The notes: generated by a model not told the origin, from the sequence alone. Counted from the stretch's first letter, positions 25,389 to 37,601 are shown. The stretch: DNA of 64,000 nt from Desmodus rotundus (GCF_022682495.2 NC_071388.1:28504139-28568138); one strand, 5' to 3'. Numbers and translations are program-made.

Positions 25389-26122
25389 TAAAATTATATG
25401 TAAGCTTCTGGTCAAGATGGAGGCATAGTCAAACACACCTCACCTCCTCAAATATAGCAAAAATACAGCTATACTACAAAACTAATATCATCTAGTATTG
25501 TCAGAAAAATGAGCTGTGTGGAAGTCTAAAATCCAAGGATTTAAAGAAGCCACATTAATCCAGATGGGTAGGAAGGGTGGAATGCAGAGAGGGTGGAGAG
25601 GTGTGGAGACAGTAATAGGCAGTCCCACATCTATGTTTGGCAGATAAACAATGAGAGGGATACCTCGGGAGTGAAGGATCCCAGTCCCAGGCCATACCAC
25701 CAAGCCCAGGGGCCCAGTGAAAGGAGGATAAGTCCCCATAACTTCTGTCTGTTAAAACCCATGGGGGTTGGGGCAGTGGAAGAAACTGTGTTCTCTTAAA
25801 GAGCCCACAACGGACTTAGGACTCACCCCCTCTGGGATTCAGCACCAGAGAAATAGCTGGAAGGGCACCAGTGGCATATGGGGAGAAAATGAATTACAAG
25901 TGCCAGGAGATAACTTCCTCCTGGGCAAAACTCTAGAGCCTAGGCAACAGCATTGCCCCTCTGTGAGCCCTCTGCCACACAGAGTAACAAAGCAGTGACA
26001 TGGGTTGCCCGGTCCTGGTGATTATCTAAGACTCCACCCCATACAACTTAACAGGTGCTCTAAGACAGGGGTCAAGGCAGCTCTATCTAATATACACTAA
26101 CAAACATAAGGAGGGTGCCAAA

Positions 26123-27301
26123 ATGAGGACACAAAGAAATATGGCCCAGAAGAAAGAACAGAACAAAACTCCAGAAAAAAAGAACTACCATATTTTACCA
26201 TGTATAATTCACACGTTTGTTGCCTAATTTTTTTAGGGAAAGTGAGTATGTGCATAATACATGGGTGGTACCTGAAATACCTTGTATCTGTCTTTGTGTT
26301 TTATAACTACTTGTTACATAAAATTTCTGGTACCATAACATGTTAAAAAATAAATGCTAAAATTCCTTTATACTACAAAAAACAAGAATCTAAATATAAA
26401 TGAATAAACGATCAAATTAAAATGAAAGATTTGTTTCCTGAAAGTTTGGGCCAAAAACATGGGTAAGCACTATACATAGCAAAATATGGGTGAATGAAAT
26501 GGAGATAAGAAGCCAATCAGATGCACAGTTAAAAACACTGGTTATCAGGATGCTCCAGGAACTCACTGGGTATCTCAATGCCATAAAAAAGACCCAAGCA
26601 GAAATGAAGGTTGCATTAAGAATAATCTATAGGGAACCAACAATGGACAGGATGAAGCCGGGAAAAAAAAATTGGAACATAAGGAATGAAAAAGCATTCA
26701 ATCAGAACAGCAGGAAGAAAAAAGGATTAATAAAAATGAGGAGAGGCTTAGGAAACTCTGCAACATCTTTAAACATATCAACATCTGAATCATAGAGGGG
26801 ACAGAAGGAGAAGAAGAAGAAGAGCAAGAAACTGAAATTCTACTTGAAAAAAACAATGAAAGAAAAATTCCCTAATCTGGTGAAGGAAATAGACATACAA
26901 GTCCAGGAAATACAGAGAATCCCAAACGAGATGGACCCAAAGAGGACCACACCAAAACGTATCATAATTAAAATGCCAAAGGTTAAAGATAAAGAGAGAA
27001 TCTTAAAAGAAGCAAGAGAAAAGCAGAGAGTTACCTACAAAGGAGTTCCCATAAAACTATGAGCTGATTTCTCAAAAGAAACTCTGCCAGCAGTGAGGGA
27101 CTGGCAAGAAGTATTTAAAGGGTGAAAAGCAAGGACCTGTAACCTAGATTTCTCTATCCAGCAAAGCTATCATTTAGAATGGAAGGACAGACAAAGTGCT
27201 TCCCAATCAAGGTAAAACTAAAGGAGTTCATCATCACTGAGCCATTAGTACGTGAAACGCTAAGGGAATTATATAAAAAAAAGAGAAGATCAAAACAATG
27301 A
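26123..27301 (+). pseudogene. L1/HAL1 ORF1 (RNA-binding nucleic-acid chaperone), broken
   Basis: The start at 26123 reads MRTQRNMAQKKEQNKTPEKK, then EL where a MITE interrupts (26188-26490). Reading resumes in frame with NEMEIRSQSDAQLKTLVIRM and QELTGYLNAIKKTQAEMK, the ORF1 N-terminal region. After stops near 26793 the C-terminal domain reappears: NLVKEIDIQVQEIQRIPNEM, RIIIKMPKVKDKERILKEAR, EKQRVTYKGVPIKL, then a stop at 27061 and degenerate ADFSKETL..RDWQEVFK. In L1 this protein forms trimers and coats the element RNA. Part of the coiled coil between the two halves is reduced (an AAGAAGAAG run near 26812). Not functional. Confidence 0.85.
26188..26490. mobile_element. MITE nested in HAL1 ORF1 (~300 bp)
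   Basis: Left end CCATATTTTACCATGTATAA; right end ..CACTATACATAGCAAAATATGG, whose complement CCATATTTTGCTATGTATAG matches it, so terminal inverted repeats are ~25 bp. A sub-terminal inverted copy (GTGCATAATACATGG near 26251-26265) can pair with the left end, giving a nested fold-back. TA precedes the left end; the right flank is TG, so a TA duplication is likely but not perfect. It splits a reading frame that is otherwise continuous (..KKEL | NEMEI..), which proves insertion. No transposase; same architecture as the element at 62.2 kb. Confidence 0.75.
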
Positions 27302-27345
27302 ACATTAAAATGACACTGAATTCCTAACTTCAATAAGGAATTCAA

Positions 27346-27401
27346 TTGGCTTAGTTTGTTATTTGGATCAATAATTGAATCCAAATAACAAACCAAGCCA
27401 A
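27346..27401. repeat. Strong hairpin downstream of HAL1 ORF1
   Basis: Two 23-nt arms (27346-27368 and 27379-27401) are reverse complements except for one mismatch, separated by a 10-nt loop that is itself partly complementary. The arms begin TTGGCTTAG and end AAGCCAA. The hairpin lies in the ~410-bp segment between the ORF1 remnant and the 3' UTR, where L1 would have ORF2. Confidence 0.85.
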
Positions 27402-27724
27402 AAACCAGAATAGGAACAGAATCATAGATATGGAGATCATTTGGAGGGTTATCAGTTGGGAAGGGGAAGGAGGAGAATAGGGGAATAGGTACAGGAATTA
27501 AGAAGCACAAAGTATTAGGTACAAAATACACAAAGTGATGTTAAGAGCAGTATAGGTAATGGAGTAGCCAAAGAGCTTATACGTCTGACCCATGGACATG
27601 AAGTAAGGGGAGGAGAGATTGCTAGGGGGAATGAGGGTACCAAGTGGAAGGGGGCAAAGGGGAAAAATTGGGACAACTGTAATAGCATAATCAATAAAAT
27701 ATATTTAAAAAATAAAATTATATG

Positions 27725-29035
27725 CACATTTTGTTCATTAATCCTACATTTTGATTTTCTTCTACCATTCCTTCAGGCATACTTTGAATATACCTCCCAA
27801 ATATACTTATTTTCCTCATAAGCATAATACAGAGTGATGAATTTAGGGAAAAGAGGAAATGATAAAAAACAATCCCTGTCCTCATGAAGGCAATGTTTTT
27901 GCAGTAAAAATAATAATCACTAGATATTAGAAAATAGTTTCTATTAACTAGGAAGGTAGTTTTGCATAAGTTACATCATTATAAGCTTTACTTTTTTTTT
28001 TTTTTGTAAAAATAAGAGGCAATGGATTAGGTGGCCTTTAAGTGTTATAATTCTAAGAATTCTACAATGTAAATGAAATAGACAAATATATTGCAAAAAA
28101 ATCAGGAAATTTTGCTAAGCAACCTAAAACAAGCATATTCAGAATATAGAAGCAAATGAGTTTACACTTACTCCTTCCTAAAGCTGCACACCAAAACAAA
28201 AGAAAACAAAACAAAACTAATAATGGTCTTCTTTCGAAAAATAAGTACATTCACGCAGCAGATAAATTATAATTTTGTAACTGCCCTTCTATCTCATCTA
28301 CTCTGGGTTCAAAGTCATGTTCTGGTTCTCTTCAGAGAACACAATATTTTGGAATTTATCCCAGCTAATAATCAATGCAAGACTCTGTGGCAAAAATCTC
28401 AACACAGATGGATGCTGATCTTGTGATACCTGAAGAATTTCACTGCCTCCGGCTTAGCTACTCATACGTGAATGCTTGAGTAGTGTAATACACAGGACTG
28501 AAAGCAAGTAGAGGTGATAGCTACAAAGGGTGTCAGGAATGATAAGTGCTAAAAACCTGGAAACATAGTTGTTGATAGTCTGAGACAGCGTTCCAGCACA
28601 GTGAGTCCCAGAAACTGACAGCCAGATATCAGAGTGAGAAAGATCATTTCTAGATTTTTATATAACTAGGGGGGGGAATCCTTTAAACAGGAACTACAGA
28701 TGTATATAAGCAGCAGGGCATGAGAAAGTCATTTTCAAAGGCTACAGGGATTTGTGATTTTGTAATAATTATTAATGCACTGCCATTTATATATACCAGA
28801 GAAGATGACCTTCGCTACACATGGCCCCGACATGAAGAGTTTATAAATTTGTTAACTTTCTCAGTTTAACCTCATTGTATTACCAATTTTTCTTATTGTA
28901 TCTCCTTTTTGGATGCTTGCTTGTAAGAGCATGGAGGACAGAGACTAATGATAAAATCTTTCTATCTGTTTTGTAGCCTAGGAAAGGCTTGGCAGAGTAA
29001 CTAGTACATGATAGGCCCAGAGTAATAAAGCTTTA
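27725..29035. other. No gene recognised
   Basis: AT-rich unique-looking sequence with a T13 run near 27992. The end near 28010-28070 may be a MIR scrap. Open frames here have no domain signal. Confidence 0.4.
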
Positions 29036-29039
29036 TATT

Positions 29040-29275
29040 TAGAAATGCTCTCAAACACAGTTATATTCCTTTATTTATTTTTTCTTATAACGGTCTTGTT
29101 ATAAAAACAAAACAGATAACATCCATGTTTTACGTAGCAAACAGCTGAAGTTCACAGATTTTAAATGACTCCTTTGAAGTCAGCAGCTCCTACATGATAA
29201 AGTTAATACTTGAGTCTCATTCTTCTGTCTTTAAACTAGAAGCTTTAACCATCGTATCACCCTGGTTTTTCCCCA
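29040..29275 (+). repeat. MIR SINE
   Basis: Follows MIR order: TTATTTTTTCTTATAACGGTCTTGTTA, ACATCCATGTTTTACGTAGCAAACAGCTGAAGTTCACAGATTTTAAATGACTCCTTTGAAGTC, AGTTAATACTTGAGTCTCATTCTTC. Diverged. Confidence 0.7.
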
Positions 29276-29279
29276 TTTC

Positions 29280-32200
29280 AGCAGGTGTGCTGACTTACTC
29301 TCAGAAGTCCTAAGTGCTTTCCTCGTGTAACATGAGCCAGAATGCAAGCCCACAGCTAAATAAAAGTTTATCACACTATCATGGGGTTCAGAGTAAGAAT
29401 ATTGAAAATGAAAGTATATCATATCACTCAACACTTTAAATAGGAATATAGTTTGTCTCTGGAAATTCAGTGTAAAGATGTTCCTAGCTTAATAATCTAA
29501 ATTTCTTTTGACATTAAAAATAAGATAACTGTAGAAAAGGAAAATGAAAGAGCGAGAGAGAGTGAAAGAGAGAGAGAACGGGAGAGAGATGAGGGAAGTT
29601 AAGTGTGAGGAAAACTTTACAGTGCATATTGTGGATGAAGAAATAAACTATCTTCTGACAGCTGGTGACAAATTACTTCTTTCTCCTGGATGGACCACAT
29701 CCTCATTTGTAAAACGACTGTAGTGAAATGATTTTTTTTTTCTTGTACGAAGTGGAAATGTTGATATGGTTTTAGATGTATTTAACCTTTCATGTACTGA
29801 CTCCATGTAGTTTAAATAAGACTAAGATAAACCATTTGGATATCTTAGCTGCTGTACTAAAATAATCTTGTAATGTTGTAGGGGTAACCTAATGATACTT
29901 AGGATGACCTTAATGGTAGTAGACTTAGTTAATATAACGAATTCCTCTTGGATGATGGCTGCTACAAGCTATGTTCTCTAACAGTTTCACTCTCTCTTGG
30001 CAAACCTGAAAAACATGGATATTGCTTTGTGCCCAGTTAGCCAAAGCTGCCAGAACACTCTTGAATTTACTTACAGGTTTGTTTCTCTCATCAGAGAGCA
30101 ACTGTCCATAAAAACTCCAGATATGAAGGTTAGTACTAAAGTGTAAAGTCTAGAACAATCTATAAACCCCAGAGCTGTGGACATCTAATTTCTGGCTTTA
30201 ATGTATACAGATTATTAAAGCTCTCACGATTTGTCTTCATTACCTTCCCTTTTGATAACTGATCCCTTTATTTAATGTATTCCCTCTTAGGCTTTCCTGC
30301 CAACTCTCTAGAATTCTGAAGTCCTGTCTGTGTCTGAATGTCCTTGGTTCCCTTCATTCTTTCTCCCTCAGACATATGATGACATTAGGATCATGAATGA
30401 CAGCTTACTTATGAAATTCTCATGAAATATTAACTTTCTTACCCAAACTGAATTAATTGGTGTTTTTCTCTTCCATCGTAAAGTAGCAATAAAAATATGG
30501 ATAAAAGAATTCATGCTAAGATCGTTATAGTTACTCCTAAGAGACTCTGTAACCTGTCAAGAAGTACTTGCATTTAAGAAAGGTATTGTCTAAACCCTAA
30601 CAGTGAAATTTCATATATCAGCACATATTGTGATTTGGTAGGTTGTGCTTTCACATATTAGCATAAACTCTAAGCATCCCTCAAGCACACTGTGTTGGCT
30701 AATCACCGATTCCACCCTTTCTATAAAGCCAACCCTTCCCCAACTCCAGTATGTGCATTAGAGAGCCCGGCGGCTGTCCTACCAGGCATGCAGCCAGTTG
30801 GCTATAGACCTGCAGGGTTTAGTGCCAGAATTTCACCGAATCCTCTTGAAGTTGTTTAGCAAAGTGTAGACTAAGATTACCTACAATATTTGCTTTCTTC
30901 TCCTTATAGGAATATGTCATGACAATAAATGAGATAATTTAGGAAAAGCACTTTGGGATCCCAGGAAGAAAATGCATTTTACTTATTCAGGTTATTGCTG
31001 TTTTTAGTATGATTAATAAATGTTACATTGAAGTTGGCCTAAAGGTGAGGTCTGACACTTTACTAATACTGTATTTGAATATAAAATTGCTGCAAAACTG
31101 TTTGCAGTTTGCTTTCAGGTTACCCAGATATGGCGGGATCTATCAGTTTATTGAACTCCAAGTTGTGGAATGGCTTCCCTTTCTAAGTCTGTAATGTGAA
31201 CAATTTGCTTTGTAACTAAACAGCATTTTTCATAGTTGACATGCTATAATTTCCAATATAAATGTAAGCTAAATTGATGAATTCATTAGAAAGCACATAG
31301 AAAGGTAACACTCATTTATTTTCAAGGGATGACTACTATGTGAACGCCTAGTTTATTTTTATGTTTATTGTTTTTATTCTGTGCAAAACAACAAAGAAAC
31401 CGCAGTAGCCAAAGTTAAAAAAAATAAGCAGATAAAAGCTTGTGAATGGGGGAAAAACTTGCCATGGGGGGGGGGAAAACTATATTAATTTGAATGAAAT
31501 TTTCCCTCTTTTTGTGCCTGTATAGAAGGCAGATCCTTTTCTGCTCTGTTTTCTCAGGTTAACTCGCCTACTTCCCCTATTGCCCAAACCCTACAGAGAG
31601 ATACTCGTCAAGGCTGCTCAGCTTCGGGGTATAAATCCAGGCTCTGAACAGCAGGAAGTCTGAGACATTGCTCTAGCCTCACCATGGGTCCCCCATCTTT
31701 CCTTTCATCAGCTCTTCCTTCATTCTCATTGGATCATTTGTATCTGACAGAGAATATCCTATCTCCTAGAACAAGAATATTCTTATTTATCCCTGAATCA
31801 TACTCTGCTGGAAGCAGAACTTCCTCCTGGAGAACAAGTTAGGGATTCTGTTTTACACTTGACATTTCTGGATTGAGAAAAGATAGAGAGTTTTCCTTCA
31901 TTCTTTTTTTTTTTTTTTTCTGGAGGAAATTGGCTGAGTTCCACAAAGGGTCACAATGCGTTCCTTATTTGAAATGTTAATACATTATGAAAAGAATTGT
32001 ATCCCACCAAAATAGTGTCTTAGATAAAATTAATATAATAAATAAAATGTAGTAAAGGTTCTGAAATAACTCTTAAACAGGAGTAAGGATTCAATTCTGT
32101 TTGAATTCCAATGTATGCTTCAAGTGATACTCCCCCTTATATTGGAAAATGATATACATTATCTTTATGAATAGTTATAATGAGAATACCATTTCATGCC

Positions 32201-33018
32201 TGTATTCTATAGCACCATCCATATAATGTATTCATATTATTAGTTAGAATTGCTAATTCAAATCTGCATTACTTTATCAGAAAATGTAAAAAGGATGCCA
32301 AAATCTGTTTTAAGAAAATGAACCTAAGACTACAGATATTTGTAATTTATATTTCCAAATTGTTGTCAAAAATAGAGAAAGAACATATACATTTTGTTAA
32401 GGAGATGAGTACTTTAAAATTATGTGGAGATTTATTATTTAAGCAGGGAAACTTTTTATCTAAATACTGGAGTTACATTTTGGTAGTAAATTACTCACCT
32501 AGGAAACCATCAATTCTATTAGATACCCAGAATCTCTTATAGTTCAAGGCTCCCCATACTTAGGGACATTTTTAAAAAATTCTTTTAAATCACTGATATT
32601 GAATAAACGTGCATTGTAATTGTAATGTTTCTTAACAGGAGATTGGGGGTGGTGAGTTAATGGTAAGTTGAGGGTCTCCTACTATGCTCCTCTTCATTGG
32701 AAATGACTGCAATGTAGAGAAAAGGAATCTGAGGTTAATTTTTTTTCCAAGCTTCTTTTATATCTTGAATAGGTCTATGTTGAAGACAGAGTGTTGTAGT
32801 AGCTGCTGACCTAGGCTCAAAATATACAAATTCATAAAATGTATTGCTGATGGACCTTTAATCTAGTGTGCCATTTCTGTTTCTGAATAGAGAATCCATG
32901 GATATTGGAACATACACACACACATAAACAAATGCATGTAGATATGCATATAAATCTCTTTATTTATGTTAATATTTGTACTTATATGGCAATATTTTAT
33001 TTGTAAATTGATTTTGAC
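29280..33018. other. No gene recognised
   Basis: Unique-looking sequence with a GA-rich low-complexity tract at about 29549-29592, a G10 run at 31466-31475 and a T15 run near 31904. Nothing else was assigned. Open frames at 31009-31194 and 32318-32542 are unsupported. Confidence 0.4.
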
Positions 33019-33030
33019 CCAAATACAATA

Positions 33031-33130
33031 ATTTTTTAAGTTTTTAATTGTTGTTCAAACAGTTTTCCCTATTTTTCCCCCATTACTCTACCCTGTCCTA
33101 CCCACCCTTCCACCTTCCACCTTCAATCCT
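33031..33130 (-). mobile_element. L1 3' end, extreme 5' truncation (100 bp)
   Basis: TTTTTTAAGTTTTTAATTGTTGTTCAAACAGTTTTCCC..CCCCCATTACTCTACCCTG is the complement of the bat L1 3' terminus. It is bounded by a perfect 11-bp duplication CAAATACAATA (33020-33030 and 33131-33141), so only ~100 bp of tail was copied in. Confidence 0.9.
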
Positions 33131-33581
33131 CAAATACAATACATTTTTAAGTAAGAAACACTTATTTAAAGAAATATTATATGATTATAAGGCCACTTCT
33201 ATGACAGTATAAGCTTTTCTCCAAAAAAATCTAAGGACTGACACTCACATCTTTGTCCGTATGAATGATGCCCCCTTTTTGTTTGGTCAGTGGAAGCAAC
33301 AAAGTTTGTCTTTCCCACCACACAGAGCCCAGTTTTTGCAGACGAAAAAAATAATAATAAAAAAGAACGAAATAGATTTTTAAAAATGATTTCCATCCTT
33401 AGGTATAAAAGATTTATCTAATTAGTAATTTATTGCTATAATTTAAAACAAGTAGAAAGCAACTAAACACTGAAGAGATTAAAATGTGAGAACTTGAGTA
33501 AATAATGGGGTCCTTTAAGAGGATGATGCATCAGACTGGCCAGGAAGGATGGATTGGCAAGGGGCATTAAGAGGGAGACAA

Positions 33582-33786
33582 TGTGCCCTGGCTGGTGTGG
33601 CTCAGTAGACTGAATGCTGGCCTGTGAACCAAAGGATTGCTGGTTCCATGCCCAGTCAGGGCACATGCCTGGGTTGTGGGCCGGGACCCCAGCTGGGGGC
33701 TCTTGAGAGGCAACCGCACATCGATGTTTCTTTCCCTCTCTTTCCCTCTCAATTTATCTAAAAATAGATAAATAAAATATTTTATA
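33582..33786 (+). mobile_element. VES SINE
   Basis: TGCCCTGGCTGGTGTGGCTC head, CCAGTCAGGGCACATGCCTG, TTGAGAGGCAACCGCACATC, pyrimidine block and an ATAAATAAAATATTTTAT tail. Target duplication AAGAGGGAGACAA (33569-33581) and AAGAGGGAAACAA (33787-33799), one mismatch. Confidence 0.95.
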
Positions 33787-33799
33787 AAGAGGGAAACAA

Positions 33800-34732
33800 G
33801 GTAAGAAAGAAACATAATGTGCAGGGGGATAGTAAAAATAGTCTTGACCGTAACTGTGTGTGTATAATAAGAATAATTGCTTATCCAACCTTGGATAGGA
33901 TAGGTTAAACCAGATCAGGGTAAGTTGTGAAATCTAGACAGAAACCTGATGTAGCAGACAACAAGATGGTGTTACATATTAATTGAACAGGAAAAATAGC
34001 AATGATTTTTGGAGGTTAAACCAGTGATAAGAACAGAAACCTTTGAGAAAGTAGATTCTGGAAAGGAAACCACATTTCATGTATAAAATGATAATGAGTG
34101 GGTTGAAAGCTTAAGGAAATAATAGGTGTATAACATATACTGAAGGGTTTTATCACTGCCAGAAAACTATTGAGCAGTGGAAAAGAAGGAAAATGAAAAT
34201 CACTTTCCCTCTTTCCTTTCATTTGTTTAAAATTTAAGGATTCCTTGATGTGCTTATAGTAGAAATGAAAGGAGAGCTTGAAGAAAATCTGTTGAAAATT
34301 TAAAGAGGGACTGGGAAGAATCAGGGCTGGGTTTCCAGAGACAGTGGGAATTAATGAGTTTAGACTATTGTAGGAAAGAAAGAGAACTAAGTAAAAATAA
34401 TAAAATAGACTTAGGAAGGGTGGTCTAGAAGGCTATTAAAGTAAATTCTTTGTTATAATGATTACTGATTTTTAAATGATAACTCAGAGCAAAAGATCAT
34501 CTTGAATTGCTTTCTAAATCTCCTACATTAATCAAGATGTGCTTAAATTAGTTTTAGTGGACACCAATGTATGCTAATTATATGAAAGTGTATGTCACAT
34601 ATACATATATGAGAACTTTACAGCAACCAGTATATATGAAAATCAAAAATCCCTTTTCCTACTGAGAATGGACAATAGAGCTTGTTTATCATTGCTTATG
34701 ATAAGCAAGCATTAGACCCAATTTAATTTATT
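33800..34732. other. No gene recognised
   Basis: AT-rich sequence between the VES SINE and the L1. I see nothing I can name. Confidence 0.45.
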
Positions 34733-35887
34733 CAATATTATTCTTTTTAAATTTAATTTTATTGTATTTTTCCATTACCATTTAGTCCCCTTATACCTCC
34801 GTCCCCACAGTAATCACCACACTGTTGTCCGTGCCCACGAGTCTTTTTTCCTTGTAACATATATCTGATAAAATATTGCTACGAGCAATGTCCAAAATTT
34901 TGCAGTCTATATTTTCTTCTACGATTTTTATGGTTTCAGGTCTAACATTTAAATCTTCGATCCACTTTTAATTTAGTCTTGTGAGTGGTGTAAGAAGGTA
35001 GTCTAGTTTTCTTTTTCTGCATGTGTATGTCTAATTTTCCCAGCACCGCTTATTGAATAAACTATTTTAGTCCATTGTATGTGTTTGCTTCCATGCTGAA
35101 TATTAATTGACTATAAAGGTGTGGTTTTCTTCTGGTCTTTCTATTTTGTTCCATTGATCTATACATCAGCTTTTATGACAGTACCATGTTGTTTTGATTA
35201 CTATGGCCATACATTATGGTTTCATACTAGGTAGTGTGAGTCTTCCAGTTTTGTTCTTCTTTCTCAGAATTGCAGTTGCTATGTGGAGACATTGTGGTTC
35301 CATAAAATTTTTTTGAATTATTTGTTCTAGTTCTGTGAAATACATCATTGGAATCTTCAAACCTCTAGATTGCTTTGGGTAGTATGGACATTTTAAAGAT
35401 GCTAATTCTTCCTATCCATGGACATGGCATGTGTTTCCACTTATTTCTATCTTCTTCAATTTCTTTCTTCAGTGTCTTATAATTTTCCAAGTACAGGTCT
35501 TTCAAATCCTTGATTAGGTTCATTACTAGGTATTTTATTCTTTTTGAAGCAAATATGAATGGGATCACTTTCTTAATTTCCCTTTCTGTTAGTCCATTCT
35601 TGACATATAGAAATATAACTGATTTATGGATATTAATTTGTATCCTTCTACTTTGTTGAATTCACTTATCAGTTCTAGTAATTTCTTGATGGGATCTTTG
35701 GGATTCTCTATGTACAGTGTCATATCGTCTGCAAATAATGAGTTTACTTCTTCCTTTCCAATTTGGATGCCTTTTCATTCCCTTTTCTTGTCTGATTGCT
35801 GTGGCTAGGACTTCCAGTATCACATCGAATAAGAGAGGTGAAAGCAGACATCTATGTCTTGTTCCCCTATTAAGAGGAATGCTCTAG

Positions 35888-36100
35888 TCCTGGCTCATGT
35901 AGCTCAGTGGATTGATCACAGTCCTGTGAACCAAAAGGTCAGTGGTTTGCTTCCCAGTCAGGGCATATGCCTGGGTTGCAGGCCCAGTCCTCAGGGGGGG
36001 CCATGTGAGATGCAACCACACATTGATGTTTCTCTCCCTCTCTTTCTCCTTCCCTTCCCCCTCTCTAAAAAGAAATAAATAAAAATCTTCAATGAAAAAA
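35888..36100 (+). mobile_element. VES SINE inserted in L1 ORF2
   Basis: Head GTCCTGGCTCATGTAGCTCA, then CCAGTCAGGGCATATGCCTG, GTGAGATGCAACCACACATT, pyrimidine block and an A-rich tail. The duplication AAGAGGAATGCTCTAG (35872-35887) and AAGAAGAATGCTTCTAG (36101-36117) lies in ORF2 sequence on both sides, so the SINE arrived after the L1. Confidence 0.95.
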
Positions 36101-37355
36101 AAGAAGAATGCTTCTAGTTTTTGCCTGTTGATTATGATGTTGGCAGTGGGTTTGTCATATATGGCCTTTATTATATTTAGATGTGTTTCCTTTAATCCAC
36201 TTTACGAGAGTTTTTATCATAAATGGGTGCTGGATTTTGTCAAATACTTTTTCTGTATCTATTTAGATGACTATGTGGTTTATTCCTTCATTTTGTTTAT
36301 ATGGTGAATCACATTTATTGATTTGCTAATGTTGTACCAACCTTGTATTCCCAGAATAAATCCACTTGATCATGGAGTATGACCTTTTTGATGCATTGCT
36401 GTATTTGGTTTGCTAATATTTTCTGAGGATTTTAGAGTCTATGTTCAGCAGTTTATTGGCCTACATATTTTTTTTTTCTTTGTAGTGTCTTTATCTGATT
36501 TTGGAAATAGGATAATGCTGGCCTTATAATGAGTATGGAAGCCTTCTCTTCTCTTGAATGTTATGAAATAGCTTGAGAAGTAGAAATATTAGTTCTTTCC
36601 CAGTGTCCCACAGATTTTGGATTTTTGTGTCCTCATTTTCATTTGTTTGAAGGTATCTTTTGATTTCTTCCTTGGTCCCATTGTTGACCCATTCATTCTT
36701 TAAAAATATGTTATTTAGCTTCCATGGCTTTTTGTGTTTCTCAGTGTTCTTTCTGTGGTTGATTTCCAATTTCATAGCATTGTGGTTGGGGAAGATGCTT
36801 GATATGATTTCAATCTTCATAAATTTATTGAGACTTGTTTTGTGTTCTAACATGTTATTTATCCTAGAAAACATTCTAGTGCACTTGAAAAGTATGTATA
36901 TTTTTGCTTTGGGGTGAAATGCTCTAAATCCATTTAATAGAGTGTCATTTAAGGCTGTTGTCTCCTTGTTGATTTTTGTCTGAAAGATCTATCCATTTAA
37001 GTCAATGGGTTATTAAAATCCCTGACTATGACTGTATTTCTGTCGATCTCTCCCTTTATGTTCATCAAGACTTGCTTCACATATTTAGGTGACCCTATTT
37101 TGGGTGCCTAAATGTTTTCTAGGGTTATATCCATTTCTTGGATCTTTCCTTTTATCATTAGGTAGTGTCTTTTTTTGCTTCTTACTATATAGCCTTGGTT
37201 TTAAAGTCTATTTTGTCAGATATAAGCATTGCTATCCCAGCCCTTTTTTCCCTTACCATTTGCATGGAATGTCTTTCTCTATCCCTTTACTTTTAGTCTG
37301 TGTGTATCTTTCCAACTGATGGTGAGTCTCTTGGAGGCAGTATTTATATGTGTAT

Positions 37356-37372
37356 ATATATATATATATATT
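37356..37372. repeat. Short (TA)n tract in L1 ORF2
   Basis: TGTATATATATATATATATA within the endonuclease part, followed by a T-run. Probably expanded from a short TATATA motif in the element. Confidence 0.7.
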
Positions 37373-37496
37373 TTTTTTTCTTCTTATCCATTCAACTACC
37401 CTATGCCTTTTTGGTTGGAATATTTAAACCATTTGCATTTAAAATGATTATTGACAGATATATATTTAGTACCATTTTATTGTTAGACTATTTTCC

Positions 37497-37601
37497 TGTT
37501 TTTCCTCCTCCTCCTCCTTTTTTCCTCTTCTTCTTCTTCTCCTTCTTCCTCTCTGCTTCTTCTCTTCCTCCTCCTCCTCTTCTTTCTCCTTCTCCTTCTT
37601 C
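37497..37601 (-). repeat. GA-rich L1 inter-ORF spacer
   Basis: An almost pure pyrimidine tract on the plus strand (CTCCTCCTCCTCC and TTCTTCTTCTTCTCC units), i.e. GAA/GGA repeats in L1 sense, placed between the ORF1 stop (TAA at 37602-37604) and the ORF2 start. A spacer here is normal for L1; this length suggests expansion. Open frames over it (proline/serine runs) are not genes. Confidence 0.85.

Larger units (their letters stand above)
25401..27712 (+). mobile_element. Half-L1 (HAL1-like) retrotransposon, both ends intact
   Basis: Flanked by a perfect 12-bp duplication TAAAATTATATG (25389-25400 and 27713-27724). It begins GCTTCTGGTCAAGATGGAGGC, the start of an L1-type 5' UTR, then carries a decayed ORF1 (26123-27301) and ends with an L1 3' UTR (GGGGGCAAAGGGGAAAAATT, ACAACTGTAATAGCATAATC, AATAAAATAT). 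There is no endonuclease or reverse transcriptase: ORF1 is followed within ~410 bp by the tail. An L1-derived element with ORF1 but no ORF2 fits the HAL1 group known in mammals, mobilised in trans by L1. Without the nested MITE it is ~2.0 kb. An L1 with a simple internal deletion is the alternative. Confidence 0.75.
34846..37475 (-). pseudogene. L1 ORF2 (endonuclease-reverse transcriptase), truncated and broken
   Basis: The start at 37475 reads MVLNIYLSIIILNANGLN, the beginning of the endonuclease domain. The reverse-transcriptase catalytic motif FADDM is readable at 35721-35735, with [22 protein letters not shown] sequence after it. Downstream comes IPFIFASKRIKYLVMNLIKD (from about 35568), the conserved block after the RT core. 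Frameshifts and stops break the frame many times. A VES SINE interrupts it at 35888-36100. The frame runs into 3' UTR sequence at about 34840-34850, so roughly the last quarter of the protein is absent. Confidence 0.88.
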
